Source of the DNA: Membranipora membranacea
Taxonomy: Eukaryota > Bryozoa > Gymnolaemata > Cheilostomatida > Membraniporidae
Assembly (NCBI GenBank): GCA_914767715.1
Contig: OU612066.1
Location: 38,230,283-38,294,282 of the forward strand
Direction: 5' to 3'
Length of the DNA: 64,000 nucleotides
Shown here: piece by piece, positions 24,487-34,985 of the stretch
Layout of the letters: every line of letters begins with the position of its first letter
Position numbering within the stretch: the stretch's first letter is position 1
Translations under genes and position numbers: made by a program
Notes under the pieces: generated by a model
What the model saw: the letters and a program-made list of their open reading frames with translations, nothing else
Databases searched by the model: none
What the model was told of the DNA's origin: nothing

Positions 24487-25184
24487 TTTATTCCTGCTTG
24501 TACCAGAACTTAACTTAGGAGCAAAAACTTGTTTAGACAATACATATTTTATATTATTATATTTGTCATAAATATATGTCCATTAACCATATGCTAGCTG
24601 TTTTTTTTCCACTTTTAATCACTATCTTTATTACTCTGAGAAGAACTGACAGGATATTACAGTAAATAAGTAAAGTATAAGTAAAGAGAAGGTAAGATGG
24701 TGCAACCAGCCCCATCCCCCATCATCAATATACTCAAATATTCATTTCTTCTGTATTTAGTAGGCTTCCTTTGAAGAGTCGTCTGCTGGTTGTGCAGGAG
24801 GAGAAAACTTATTTTTCCTCTTTTCTATTATAAATTAGAACAGGGAGTTTGGTAATCTGAGCCTCCCAGTCTTTTGTCCCCCGCCCGACGACACCCTGGC
24901 GAGGGTGCGGAGTTTGGTGTTATAAGTAGGGAAATTATTGTCCTGATCCCCCAACCCTACTCAAAGACCCCGTCCTGACTAGGACAACTTTTTCCCCTCT
25001 ATGGTGACGGAGGGATATTGCAAAGTCCATATCAAGGTGCCGCAATACCTGGCTGTTACAATTTTTGCATCTAATTTTGTATTCTAAATTTTGAACTGTG
25101 TGTGGGACTAGAGGCAGAGCATGACAAAGCGTCATTTAAAAATTTGATAGTTAACCTGATAAACCTATTTTAGTTAAAATTTGT
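24487..25184. other. Intergenic DNA between LINE fragment and ankyrin gene D
   Basis: No coding similarity seen. Around 24842-24872 is another diverged copy of the GGGAGTTTGG motif followed by a partial complementary arm. Confidence 0.4.
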
Positions 25185-26711
25185 TTAGTATATACAGTTA
25201 ACAGTGTGCTGGCTGTAACTGGATGAGTCTAATTTGACACCATATATATCTTCTATTGAATATAAATGTTTGACTGTGTCTGTATCAAGGCTTTCTAGGA
25301 TAAACCCCGCTGCCTCTTTGTGTAGATTTATGACAGCGTAACAGAGTAGAGTGTCACCTCTATAGCTGTCAGAAGGTGGAGGCAGCTTATTACTGGCAGC
25401 GCGGTAATCACGCCGACTCATCTCTGCCTGATTACTACAGTATTTCCTACTCATGACCCGCCCACACATACGTCCAATCAACTCATTCCTCACTAAAATA
25501 CCACCAGACTCGTTGTCATACACTAAAGTTGTCATCAGAGAGTTCCAGTCTTCCTGCTTCAGCATACTATATACAAGTTTTAGAGCTTGAGTGTTACCTG
25601 CTGACGCTGCCTCATGTAGCGCTGTCATTCCACTGACTGACTTCTTCTGTAGAAGCTGAAGTAATGTTGGGTAAGGAAGCGCATCCATGTAGTAGTTTAA
25701 AAAGGCCAGGTTGTCCGGCCGCCTGGTAAATTTGTGAAACACAGTTTCCCTGTTGTGTTGTGCTGTTAAAAATTTGACTTTTTCATTGAGATCCAAGATG
25801 TCCATCATTCTGGTAATATAAGGGAAAGCTTCTTCAGACCTCACATCAAACGCCAGTGTCTCTCCACAACGAAGATTGTTGTATGCCCCACTCACAACAA
25901 GCTTAGTGAGGTTTTGTTTGCCCTTAACGCTACTATTCAGGGTACGAATAAGAAGATCCACGCTCTTATAGTATCTGTTACTGACTGCTGCATGTAGACA
26001 GTTTTGTCCGTTATTATTCTCACAGCTGAGTAAAGTAAGCCAGTGTGTTTCTTCAGGTAAAATATTCTCTAGTATATCAGACAACATATCAGGGTCTTGT
26101 ACCCATTGGTGTATGACTTGTGCACATTGGTCATGGTACTCTAGTAACATGTGAAGTCTATCCTCCTGTGACGATACACTCTCCAGGCATATCTTGAGAC
26201 TATCTTTGTCAACGTTGTGGAGAGCGGTTGAGTATTCAGTCCATTTCTCATCATAGCTCAATTGTCTGTTTAAAAGTATGACTCGATCATCCTCTTCTGG
26301 TATTGAATAAAGAATAGCTCTCACAATGTCAGCACATCCACTGTGCATAGCCTCATTCAGGACTGTATATCCGATGTACGAATCTTTTGTTGTGCCGTCT
26401 TCTCCGTCTCCTATCAGCAGAATCCCGTTATACTCATCATGGTAACGCTCATTCTCACGTAGAAATGTTAGTAGGGTAGATAGGAGACTGACTGAGTTCA
26501 CAAGGTGCTTGCTACTTTCGACTAGTCTGTGTAGTAGAGTTCCTTGGTCTAATACACACGATACTAGTTTACAGGCATCGATGATATGAGCTGCCGGGTG
26601 GTTGTTGAGCTTATTCTCTAGCTCTGGTAGAGAGTCTGTTAGTATAACCTGCCATATCTCCTCACACAGATCATTCAACCGGTCTCCTGTCAACATACCG
26701 CTGCCAGCCAT
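25185..26711 (-). CDS. Ankyrin-repeat-like protein D
   Basis: Uninterrupted coding region of 508 aa, outside IQCE but in the same orientation as A-C. The N-terminal block with LNDLCEEIWQVI and LPELENKLNNHPAAHIIDAC nearly equals that of B. The middle (about residues 100-330) is substituted throughout; for example the second unit reads TVLNEAMHSGC where B has DTLFHNAIS. From SVSGMTALHEAASAGN to YGVKLDSSSYS it matches B almost base for base, then the last few residues differ and it stops about nine residues earlier. A splice acceptor (TTCTATTTTAG) lies five bases before the ATG, indicating a noncoding 5' exon. No signal peptide or membrane span. Role unknown. Confidence 0.8.
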   Translation of the reverse strand: MAGSGMLTGDRLNDLCEEIWQVILTDSLPELENKLNNHPAAHIIDACKLVSCVLDQGTLLHRLVESSKHLVNSVSLLSTLLTFLRENERYHDEYNGILLIGDGEDGTTKDSYIGYTVLNEAMHSGCADIVRAILYSIPEEDDRVILLNRQLSYDEKWTEYSTALHNVDKDSLKICLESVSSQEDRLHMLLEYHDQCAQVIHQWVQDPDMLSDILENILPEETHWLTLLSCENNNGQNCLHAAVSNRYYKSVDLLIRTLNSSVKGKQNLTKLVVSGAYNNLRCGETLAFDVRSEEAFPYITRMMDILDLNEKVKFLTAQHNRETVFHKFTRRPDNLAFLNYYMDALPYPTLLQLLQKKSVSGMTALHEAASAGNTQALKLVYSMLKQEDWNSLMTTLVYDNESGGILVRNELIGRMCGRVMSRKYCSNQAEMSRRDYRAASNKLPPPSDSYRGDTLLCYAVINLHKEAAGFILESLDTDTVKHLYSIEDIYGVKLDSSSYSQHTVNCIY

Positions 26712-27572
26712 ACTATCTAAAATAGAAACAGCATAATTGCTTACTGTATTTTACAAGTACATGACTCGTGTTATTCAAAGTCAACAAAGAAACAACTTTA
26801 TGGAAAAATAGTAAATAAGTTTAAATCTTTTAATTAACATAGCATAACAAAGTATAACATACAGCGATAAGCCACCAAATCTATACCGTGGTCAGGGTCT
26901 TTGTGTATTCTGTGTGTGTTTCTATATTTTATTAGCCATTGTCACCGCATGTAATAGTACAAAGTTACCAGGCTTCCATTCTAATATTCTAATATTCTAG
27001 AGTGGAGAAGCTCTTGATGCATCGGTAAAGCTAAAGTTATCTCAAGTCACATGGTAAGACTTAACCTGACAGATTTCTCACCATAATCAGTAATAATCAC
27101 CTGATAAACAATAAAGTATTAATTTTGCTCTTTACCTTCAGTTCCAAAGTGTGAATAATATCTGGTATGTATGTTCCAAGTATAGACTCAGTATACTAAG
27201 TCTATGGTTCGATTCTAAGTCACTAAGTTCACTGATAAACACCGAAAGTCATACAACTTCTGTGGGTTGACTAAGCTTGACAGTGAATAAATCACAGCCA
27301 TTGCTGTGACTAAACTTATATGGTTCATTCATTGCACCATCATTACATCAGTGTCTGGTGATTGGAAGAGCTGAGATATAAAAGTGGTAAAATAACCATG
27401 GAAACAAAAAGCATGTCGAATATTGCTGATTGTGTCATATTATTGCTGATGATATGGACGAAGAAGGAAAAGAATTGGTTACTGATAATCCATATATGAC
27501 ACCTGAATGTATGTAAGAATACAGTTTTGGAACAGTTTAGCGAAAAAAACAATGTTTTTAAAATGAAAAGGT

Positions 27573-28011
27573 CTACTACAGGGGCTCCCCCCAAACAGGA
27601 CTGTCTATAATATCTATAAATTGAGAATCCCAATCTATAAACTTAAGCGCGCTGCGATGGCATGTGGCCCACTCATTTCATCAATAGACTGACAGTTGGG
27701 AAATTCCATAAACCTGGGGAAAACCCATTAGATTGTAAACATATCTGAATGTTTGCTTTGCAACGCAACGACCATACACACACAAAGAGAGCACAAGTGA
27801 CACACAGCACTGACAGCACTTTAGAGATGCATTAAGAAATCTATAAATCTATATCTTTACATTGGTAACATCTATAAATCTATATCTTTACATTGGTAAC
27901 ATCTATAAATCTATATCTTTACTTGCATCTATCTATAAGCCTACAAGCCTATAAGCTAAGAAATGGTCATCTATAATCTATACTATAAGTAGGGGGGCCC
28001 CACTACAGCAG
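27573..28011. mobile_element. MITE-like element with imperfect terminal inverted repeats
   Basis: The left end (27573-27592, CTACTACAGGGG...) and right end (27991-28011) are imperfect inverted repeats of about 20 bp. Both ends are followed inward by matching CTATAAT/ATCTATA-rich DNA. The interior is noncoding and includes a 31-bp tandem repeat. No clear target-site duplication is visible, so the call is tentative. Confidence 0.35.
27839..27922. repeat. 31-bp tandem repeat, nearly three copies
   Basis: The unit begins ATCTATAAATCTATATCTTT and ends CATTGGTAAC. Two full copies are followed by a third that diverges after about 23 bases. Confidence 0.85.
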
Positions 28012-28740
28012 TTCAATTTCTGCCTAAAGATGGAGAATAGTTTTAAATTCTCAATGGGGCATGTTGGGAAAGGACCACTGGTGTTGCGTTCAGATGCTTT
28101 TCATAGCACAATATTAAAATGTAATGTTATGCATTAATATAAATTATGCATTTATATATGCATGCATGCAATATAAAAATGCGTTATATAAATGCAATAC
28201 AGTTATTTCATCATTTCTTGTACTTACGTAAAACTTGATAATTTGAACAAGGAAATAAGTTGTTGAAAATTTCCGACTAATCACCAGACACCACATGGAT
28301 ATCCCACACTCAATCCTGGGCTTATATGATCACCCTCCACCACAACAAACTTTCAACACAAACTGAAAAAATACCCAATTTACTCATGTTAGAGTCACTG
28401 ATCTACATCATGATTTTGATATGCCATTTTTAATTTGACCTATCCACACGCCCACCCGACACGACAGCCTGCCCAGACTAGACGACAGTAGTAACTAAAA
28501 AATGCAAAACACCATCTTTCGCGCTCCAATTGCCTTCCTAAATTTGCCCGATCTGGATCAGTGTGAATAAATATACTGATTACTGAAATTGTCATCCATC
28601 ATGTTTTTTTGCTGCTACAGATCCGGTTCGCGGGAGCTTTTTAGAGGTCAACAAGTTGCCTTCAACTATCTGTTATTTGTATACTTTCAAGCCAACCACT
28701 ATAAATCAATAAATAAATAAGAGTTGACCATGTTATTATG

Positions 28741-28957
28741 GAGTTGACCTAGATCAGGGAGTTTGGGACCCAGACTCCCTGCCTAGGTCAAGTTTGATCC
28801 ATTCCCCCCTCCCCCCCCCCCCCTCTACTGACACGCCGAAGGAAAAAAGGCATGTCAGTAGAGGGGACAATTCCAATGTGGGTAAAATGGATCAAACTTG
28901 ATCTAGACAGGGAGGGTGGGAGAGTATATCCCACCCTCCCAGAACTAGAGTTGACCT
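28741..28957. mobile_element. Composite foldback element with 10-bp flanking direct repeats
   Basis: The decamer GAGTTGACCT occurs at 28741-28750 and 28948-28957. Between them are four nested or adjacent inverted repeats: a GGGAGTTTGGG-type palindrome at about 28747-28789; a perfect 16-bp outer stem (28788-28803 with 28886-28901); an inner 17-bp stem with one mismatch (about 28821-28837 with 28849-28865) next to a C-rich tract; and GGGAGGGTGGG (28910-28920) with its complement (28930-28940). No coding capacity. Confidence 0.65.
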
Positions 28958-29770
28958 GTCATTACTTAGATAAGATCAAGAGAAGATAACTTAGATGGTG
29001 AACAACTCAACAACATTCTAGCTAGTCAAATATTATCAGCTTTGAACTCATGATTTCCGGTTTTACAAACTTTTTTCTTCTCTAAATTTCATTATTTGGA
29101 TAATCATCATTTTCTAATATCTGAGGGAACAAATAACAAGCAATCTTGTAAAATCTGAGCTCTGCTAGCTGTATAAAAAATTCTGAAGCTGTTGGCCAAT
29201 CTGTAATACACTGAGAAAAAGCACTGCTAACAGTTCAGTACTTTCGCTCCTTTCAACAATCAAAGTTTCTTCAAAGACAAAGCTAAGGAGTCAATCGAAT
29301 CATCACCTAAAAAGAAGTGTAAGTGGTGTTGATGAGAATGGTGTAAGAAACCTTCCATTGCAAAGAAGAGCATGGCCCAATATTTTGATGAACCTCTCAA
29401 TTGTGATTAATCTGCCAGTTCAGAAAAACACCAGGGGTGTTCTAACCAAGGAGTGAAAGACTCCAGTCCTTACTTTGCTTGTACAAACTCCCTGGTCAAA
29501 CCTAACCAAGGCCAGGGGTATCAGGTAGGTACATTTGAATGCTTAGTCAAACCCTAGGAAGCAAAAGTTTTTTTCTATTTAATCATAACATGTGTTGTCA
29601 GAGAAGGGCCCAATGAATGATGCTACCAGGATAGATTGAATTGATATAATCTGTGTTCAATATTTTGGTGTGAATTGACTTATTTTAGTCTAATAATAAT
29701 GCTTTCTAATATGTCTCATGAAAGTGCTCTTGTTTTTCTACAGATAAAAAGCGAAGGAGACCAGAACAAA

Positions 29771-30043
29771 ATGGCTGACCAACCAGACTTGAATACTCGT
29801 ATGAGAACTACAGCTCAGGCCGATGGATCCACGATGAAGATAATGTTGACATTTACAATCATGATGGTTACACTGCCCATAGCTTCATATTTTGCTTCTA
29901 AGTTTGTGATGGAGGCTGCCTTTGGGTTAGAGTCCGCATATCTCTATGCAGCTGGTATCGCTGTTATAACTGTGCATATTGTTTTGGTTTTGTTTGTGAT
30001 GGCAGCATGGCGTGAGGATACAAAGGAAATCAAAACTGATTAA
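29771..30043 (+). CDS. VMA21: VMA21, V-ATPase assembly chaperone of the ER membrane
   Basis: Small two-span membrane protein (90 aa) that helps assemble the V0 sector of the vacuolar proton pump in the ER. Membrane segment 1 covers about residues 20-41 (MLTFTIMMVTLPIASYFASK) and segment 2 about 54-78 (YLYAAGIAVITVHIVLVLFV). The short lumenal loop and the polar tail ending KEIKTD fit the family, as does the length (human 101, yeast 77). The ATG lies 29 bases inside an exon whose acceptor is TTTTTCTACAG at about 29741, so the gene has a noncoding first exon upstream that I could not place. The entire coding region is in one exon. Its 3' end faces the 3' end of the minus-strand CCDC59-like gene. 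Confidence 0.88.
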   Translation: MADQPDLNTRMRTTAQADGSTMKIMLTFTIMMVTLPIASYFASKFVMEAAFGLESAYLYAAGIAVITVHIVLVLFVMAAWREDTKEIKTD

Positions 30044-30416
30044 TATTTTACATAGTATTTGTACAAAGAAAAAAAAACTTTAGCTATGTACCATTATGAG
30101 TATCCTTTAGAAATCATCCAATTATAGTAATTATACTGACGCTAGTAGATCTTCTCTGTAAAATTAAATTATTATCTTTCATTGCAACCTTTTTTATAAC
30201 CAATTAAATAATATGACTGATAGGAATAAACACCTGTGATTCTCTAATATACTGGTATACCTTGATGATTAACAGTCAATCCAGGTTTCAACAACCATCC
30301 ACCCTCAAGAAGATGACAGCATATAATATATTCATTGGTGAACATATTGTCTTTGATACCACTTCAAAACTGCTGCCCTCGTCTTCACATAAAATTTGAG
30401 CACTCACTAGGCAAGT
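30044..30416. other. Convergent 3' UTR region of VMA21 and the CCDC59-like gene
   Basis: 372 bases between two opposing stop codons. The VMA21 polyadenylation signal is at 30225-30230. No other feature is seen. Confidence 0.5.
30225..30230 (+). promoter_or_regulatory. Polyadenylation signal AATAAA for VMA21
   Basis: The first canonical AATAAA on the plus strand after the VMA21 stop codon, 182 bases downstream. Confidence 0.6.
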
Positions 30417-33400
30417 TCAAGATCCTCCAGGGTTAGAGCTTTTATGTGCTGCTTCTTTCTTTGAATTACTTTCAATTTTCTCAAGAAGAAGTGTCATATG
30501 ATTGTTCAGGTTAGGCTGCCCTTTTCGTGTTTTCTTTCCAAATAGTTTTTGTCGTTTCTTTCTGCGCTCAGCAGATTCTGCTTTTACTTCCTCGATCTGT
30601 TTTGCTCGAGCTTCTCTTTCCTACAGTATGAGAGCAGTAAATTAAACTGATATTCTGATTTATCTTATATAGCTATGGGAAATGATTTGGGGCACCTCCA
30701 TGTGAATATATTACGTCTTTTCAATTTCAAGAACTGAAAAAAACTCAATGTAAAATTCCTCTACTGTTTACAAAGGCTTTTGGTTTATGTGTGTAACCTG
30801 GTAATCACCATGAGATGGATAATCACGTTTATATGCTGGTTTGAGGTTTACCTTTGCTTGGTTCAGCCAAGGAGTTAGAGTTAGATAGTGTCTCTAACTC
30901 CTTGGTTCAGCCGAGTTTGCTTCGGTATCCAGTTTTTCTGCTACTGGGTAGATTATATTGGATACTGCTGGTGTTGTTAGTTGCATATGAAAACATAGAC
31001 ATTTCTTACCTGCTTGCGTAATTCTCTCTCCGTTTCTATTTTTTCTCTTTTGGCCTCAGCATCTTTGTTCACTTTAGCATAACTGTCGACTTTTAAACCA
31101 AACTTCTTGTCTTTTTGGCTGCAAGGAAATTACAGTTTATGTAATTCCACTTAATTCAGATTTGCTCAATTAGAACAAAACCTATTTATAGAAGCATAAG
31201 ATGTATTCTACTCCTCAAGTCAGCAGTGGGGTTAAGCCTTCCAAATGAAATGGTTGTTGGATAAAAAACTTGAAGAAAGGACTCCTGCCAGGGTATTGTT
31301 GCCTCATCGTTTGTTGTAATCTTGAAACAAATTTATCTAAATAGCAACTAGGGTGACAGCGAAGATTTAGAAGCAATTATCCCACTCATTCTTATTGGTA
31401 TATTGACAATTTTTTTAGTCAAGTGGTCATTTCAGTGCATTATCATTATGTTCATGAAGTAAATTTGATGTTCGTATATATAAGTAAACACGATAGCAAG
31501 TATTCTTCTTCATAGAAGTGGCAAAACAACACAAACAGAACAACCAACAAAGTTGAGAAGTTTATGACCAGCCTAGGTCATCACAACACAATCATCGACT
31601 AGTTCAATATGTATAGTGTAGTGCCGTACAGATATATTGGAATTATCTCCCTTACAAATATAGTATTTACGTTAGTGTTACCAAAAATATAGATAATATC
31701 TGAATTTTCCGAAGATATTTCATTTTTTATTACTTTGCTTTCAAAGTTGTTGAAGACTACAGAAGGACCGTAGCAACATATAGTCTGGCAGCTACCTCTG
31801 CAATATTTTGACAATGAAAAAATTCATAGCACTTCTGAGTAAAAAATTCTGTGTCATGTTAGAAATTGCCACCCTTTTTCATCTATGTTCATCCACAAGG
31901 TTTCAAAGCATAGCGATGTACTCGTGCAATAAGCTACCTATTTCAGAGAATTAAGTTATCTACTATTTTACCATATCCTTGACAATGAAAAGATATTAAT
32001 TTTAAGGTTAAAGGTCATGGCAACTTTCGAGCCATGGTTTTTTGCAATATGGATGGGCATGATAAAAGTTAAAATACCCCAATTTATTGAAAGAATATAG
32101 AATTTCACACCTTTATCTATACTCTATCTCAGCCATAAAGTTGGCAAATGCATAGAAGTTACCAAAAATGACTACCAAAGAACGGTCTATATCACCAATA
32201 ATTCAGCTTATTATTGTTCAGTATTAGAGTTGTCCTCCTTCTCCACAGCCAATCCAGTTACAATTTTTTTAGCCTGGATTTTACAGGCCCTGGGCCAGCA
32301 TTCATTGCGCAGACTCAGCAATAACCAGGGTTCCAAGAATTGACAACTTATTAAAAAGGTAGAGGCCACAATACAGATTCAAGACTGACACTAACTTGCT
32401 CTGAGTATGAAAAAGAAAATACTTTGAGTTGACAAACTGACTAGAATTCTACTGCTTGACACTCATTGATTATTGTTGTTAATCACCAGCTCAGGCAATC
32501 TATTTTACTACCAGCTACTTCATCTACACAACTTGTAAGTATGCATGAAGATATTAGAATATAGTTGGTTGTTGGGATAATTCCTAACACTACACCTAAT
32601 TCTTGCCAAGAAGTGCCTTGAATTTTTTCAATATAAAAATATTGCATAACTACTGCAGAACACTCTGGAAGACGATATACTGTTTTGGTCCTTTTGTAGT
32701 AAAGAGCCAAACATCTACCATCTGTCTTTTGGAGTATTCTTGACAAGGAGTTGGATGCATGACCGAATCATTGAACTTTATAATGTCCCCAGGGAAAATC
32801 GATAATCTGAGTTCAACAAAGACATCTAATCAATAAGTAGGGTTCAAAACTTTTCTTGCTTTAAAATTTCATCCAGAATTCCCAAGGTCAGGTCAAACTT
32901 TTCTTGTAATATCAGAGACAGAGGAATCTGACCTACCTTGTGATAGTGGATAATTTCTTACCGTTTAATAACTTCATGCAGTGTACTGTCTCGTTTCTCT
33001 TTTCTCAGTAACTTCTTATAGCTATTGATGGCTTTCTTTTTACGAGCATCAGCAAAACCTCCACCTGGTGTACACAGTAGTGAAGAAATAAATACCAACC
33101 AGGTAAGACAGAGATAAGCTGTGATACACAGAGTATGACATATGTGGAATATGGTAAAGTGTTCATTATGGGCCTTATGTGGATAGCTAGAAGTTTGAAA
33201 AAGATTTGAAGATATTGAAGCATATGCCATTTTGCATTTTGTGATCAGCCATAATTTGCTTCAGATGCAATTAGATCATCATTAACATCACGCCTGTAAC
33301 CTAGATAAATAGAAGGGACGCCCCTCATTACTGATAATGTTAATCTGATTGGAAAGCTAGAGGACATCATAGAGAACTATCCTAAGTGTGTTAAGTTGAG

Positions 33401-33475
33401 AGCTAACTACCTACCTTCTGACTTTGAAGACTTGAAATGTGATTGCTTTGAATTCGGGTGTTTTGGTTTCCCCAT
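30417..33475 (-). CDS. CCDC59: CCDC59/FYV7-family rRNA-processing protein
   Basis: Small, very basic nuclear coiled-coil protein. FYV7 is needed for 18S rRNA maturation in yeast, and human CCDC59 (TAP26) is its relative. Four coding exons: 33415-33475, 32962-33064, 31010-31118, 30417-30620. Phases join to 159 codons (158 aa, close to yeast FYV7 at about 151). The N-terminus is Lys/Ser-rich (MGKPKHPNSKQ), the centre is a charged helix rich in K, E and R, and the C-terminus has the family signature KKTRKGQPNLNNHMTLLLEK. The match is strongest in that last block; otherwise the protein is low-complexity, so orthology rests on the signature, length and overall charge. It diverges head to head from DNAJB9 across about 3 kb and faces VMA21 at its 3' end. 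The intron at 31119-32961 contains a same-strand open frame of 87 codons that I did not treat as an exon. Confidence 0.8.
30857..30912. repeat. Palindromic mini-insertion flanked by 12-bp direct repeats (CCDC59 intron)
   Basis: Arms CCAAGGAGTTAGAG (30867-30880) and its exact complement (30892-30905) enclose an 11-base loop. The 12-mer CTTGGTTCAGCC is present at 30857-30868 and again at 30901-30912. Confidence 0.65.
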
Positions 33476-34059
33476 AGTTGTATCTTGTATTATATCCTGA
33501 TCTTGGTATCCAATTACCAACAGTTATGATCATCAATTTCTATCTTTCCTGTGCCACCTTCCCTTGGACCTGTATTCAGTGCAAAGACCCAAAGTTAATG
33601 AAAATATTTCCTTTTCTGATCTTTGTCCTCATACTAGGAATTATCAAACAATGATTCTCAGATCTCCTTCAACTTTGGTATGCAGCATTTGTTGAAATTG
33701 TAAATCACAGAATCTGGACCACAATCAGGACCTTCTTGCAAATAAACACCATGTTAGCATGCTGAGTGTATGCATGTAACCCCCAGGGAACCTTTGGGAT
33801 GAAGACACACGGGTCAGGTTATACGCTAGCATGAAATATGTTAGTTCCTTCTGGTGAATATTGCAAAGTTGAAGCACCTTGATACCAAAGAGAACCTCCT
33901 TGTTGATACACCGCTTTTTAATAATAACTCTGTCACCACTAAGGGAGCAATCTTGTTTTTAAACTTATTCATGTGTACCTCTGGATGTTACACCATTAAG
34001 GAATAACAGTTGCTTAGATTAATTTAACTCTATCAGATGAGACTTGACTCCAGGGGGCC

Positions 34060-34395
34060 GAAGGACAGGGCTGGGCAAGAGTCTGGGTGGCTCAGACTAA
34101 TAGAGAACATGCTTGCAAGGGTCCGTGGGTTCCTCCTGATGTGTAGCCAGTTACATTAAACTCTTAAAGATGAGCTTATAAATAATGCTTGGGTTCGAAT
34201 CTCGCTGTAGTCTACCTACTAATGGGCTCGATTGACGCCCCAGGTGAGCTCCGGCCTGCCTGCCAACCCAGAGCAGATTGGCGCCGAATACGCCGGCCGC
34301 GCCCTTAAGACACTGTTATTTCTCAGTCTTCGGCGACAGACTTGCGATTTAACCCCCCCCCCCCCTCCATGAGTTACTTACTTACTTACTTCCCA
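34060..34395 (+). mobile_element. tRNA-derived SINE with (ACTT)n tail
   Basis: The 5' part has a pol III box A-like stretch (TGGCTCAGACTAATAGAG at about 34090) and, at tRNA-like spacing, a box B-like GTGGGTTCCTCC. A second box B match (GGGTTCGAATC) lies near 34191. A GC-rich body unlike the surrounding DNA follows, with a C-rich tract and a short ACTT tail at 34376-34391. The tail and pol III boxes together indicate a SINE and not a tRNA gene. Exact ends are uncertain. Confidence 0.5.
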
Positions 34396-34733
34396 ATTCA
34401 TCCTATTCGCCGGAATAGCTGGCATAAAGGATATAATAATCAGTCTATTAGTGCGTAATCAGGGTTTTGGAGTTTCTGTGGGCGCTGCTCGGTAGTGTGA
34501 CCCGCGAAAAAGAGAGTTAACATTTAGAAAAATAAAAAACAAAAAGTGCAGCGTCATAGGCTGTCAAAAAGAGTGACATCTGTAATTGTGGTCCCCATTT
34601 TTTCATCTCTGATCAAATTTTCAAGTCATCCGTTCAGATGATGGTCTGACGGGCACGAAAGTCCCAGTGATAGCTACATGAACATAAATAATACAGTTCA
34701 ATTTACAAATAGGTTAGAGATATTTATAGGCGG

Positions 34734-34985
34734 TTATGGGGATGGAGGAAATATAACCTTGATGTCATGGCGTATGCGGTTGAAGTAACTGAAACGCCAT
34801 GCATTTGTCCTGTGTGTCCAGCTGATGGTCTTACCTCTGGTGTTATGATCTGTAGAAAATCTAATGTAACAGTTAAGGTTCAAATCGAAAAAACCGGCTT
34901 CAGTCTTTCTTAGGAAGAGTATATCTAGATCCTTGCGCCTGTCGGACAAAGAAACAATGCTATGACGGTTCATACACTCAGTCAC
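34734..34985 (-). mobile_element. C-terminal remnant of a non-LTR retrotransposon ORF
   Basis: An open frame of 83 codons contains RRKDLDILFL, then FDLNLNCYIRFSTDHNTRG and a closing RTNAWRFSYFNRI. This follows the terminal pattern of many animal LINE reverse-transcriptase ORFs (L-x-x-L-F, then F-x-F-x-x-x-x-x-T-R-G, then R-T-N-x-R-x-x-F-F-x-R). The final WNxLP-type end is degraded. No upstream RT core is visible. Confidence 0.5.

Larger units (their letters stand above)
26712..29741. other. Intergenic region between ankyrin gene D and VMA21
   Basis: Three kilobases without a recognisable gene. It should hold the 5' noncoding exon and promoter of gene D on the left and of VMA21 on the right. 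Contents I can name are the MITE-like element at 27573-28011, an AT/GCATGC-rich palindromic tract near 28130-28190, and a composite foldback at 28741-28957. Confidence 0.5.

Noticed and set aside
27343-27633. 96-codon minus-strand frame
   Set aside because: Low-complexity hydrophobic translation overlapping the MITE-like end; no family resemblance.
32483-32746. 87-codon minus-strand frame with WQELGVVLGI, faintly like a death-domain helix
   Set aside because: It lies in an intron of the CCDC59-like gene, the neighbouring exons join without it, and only a few residues suggest the domain.
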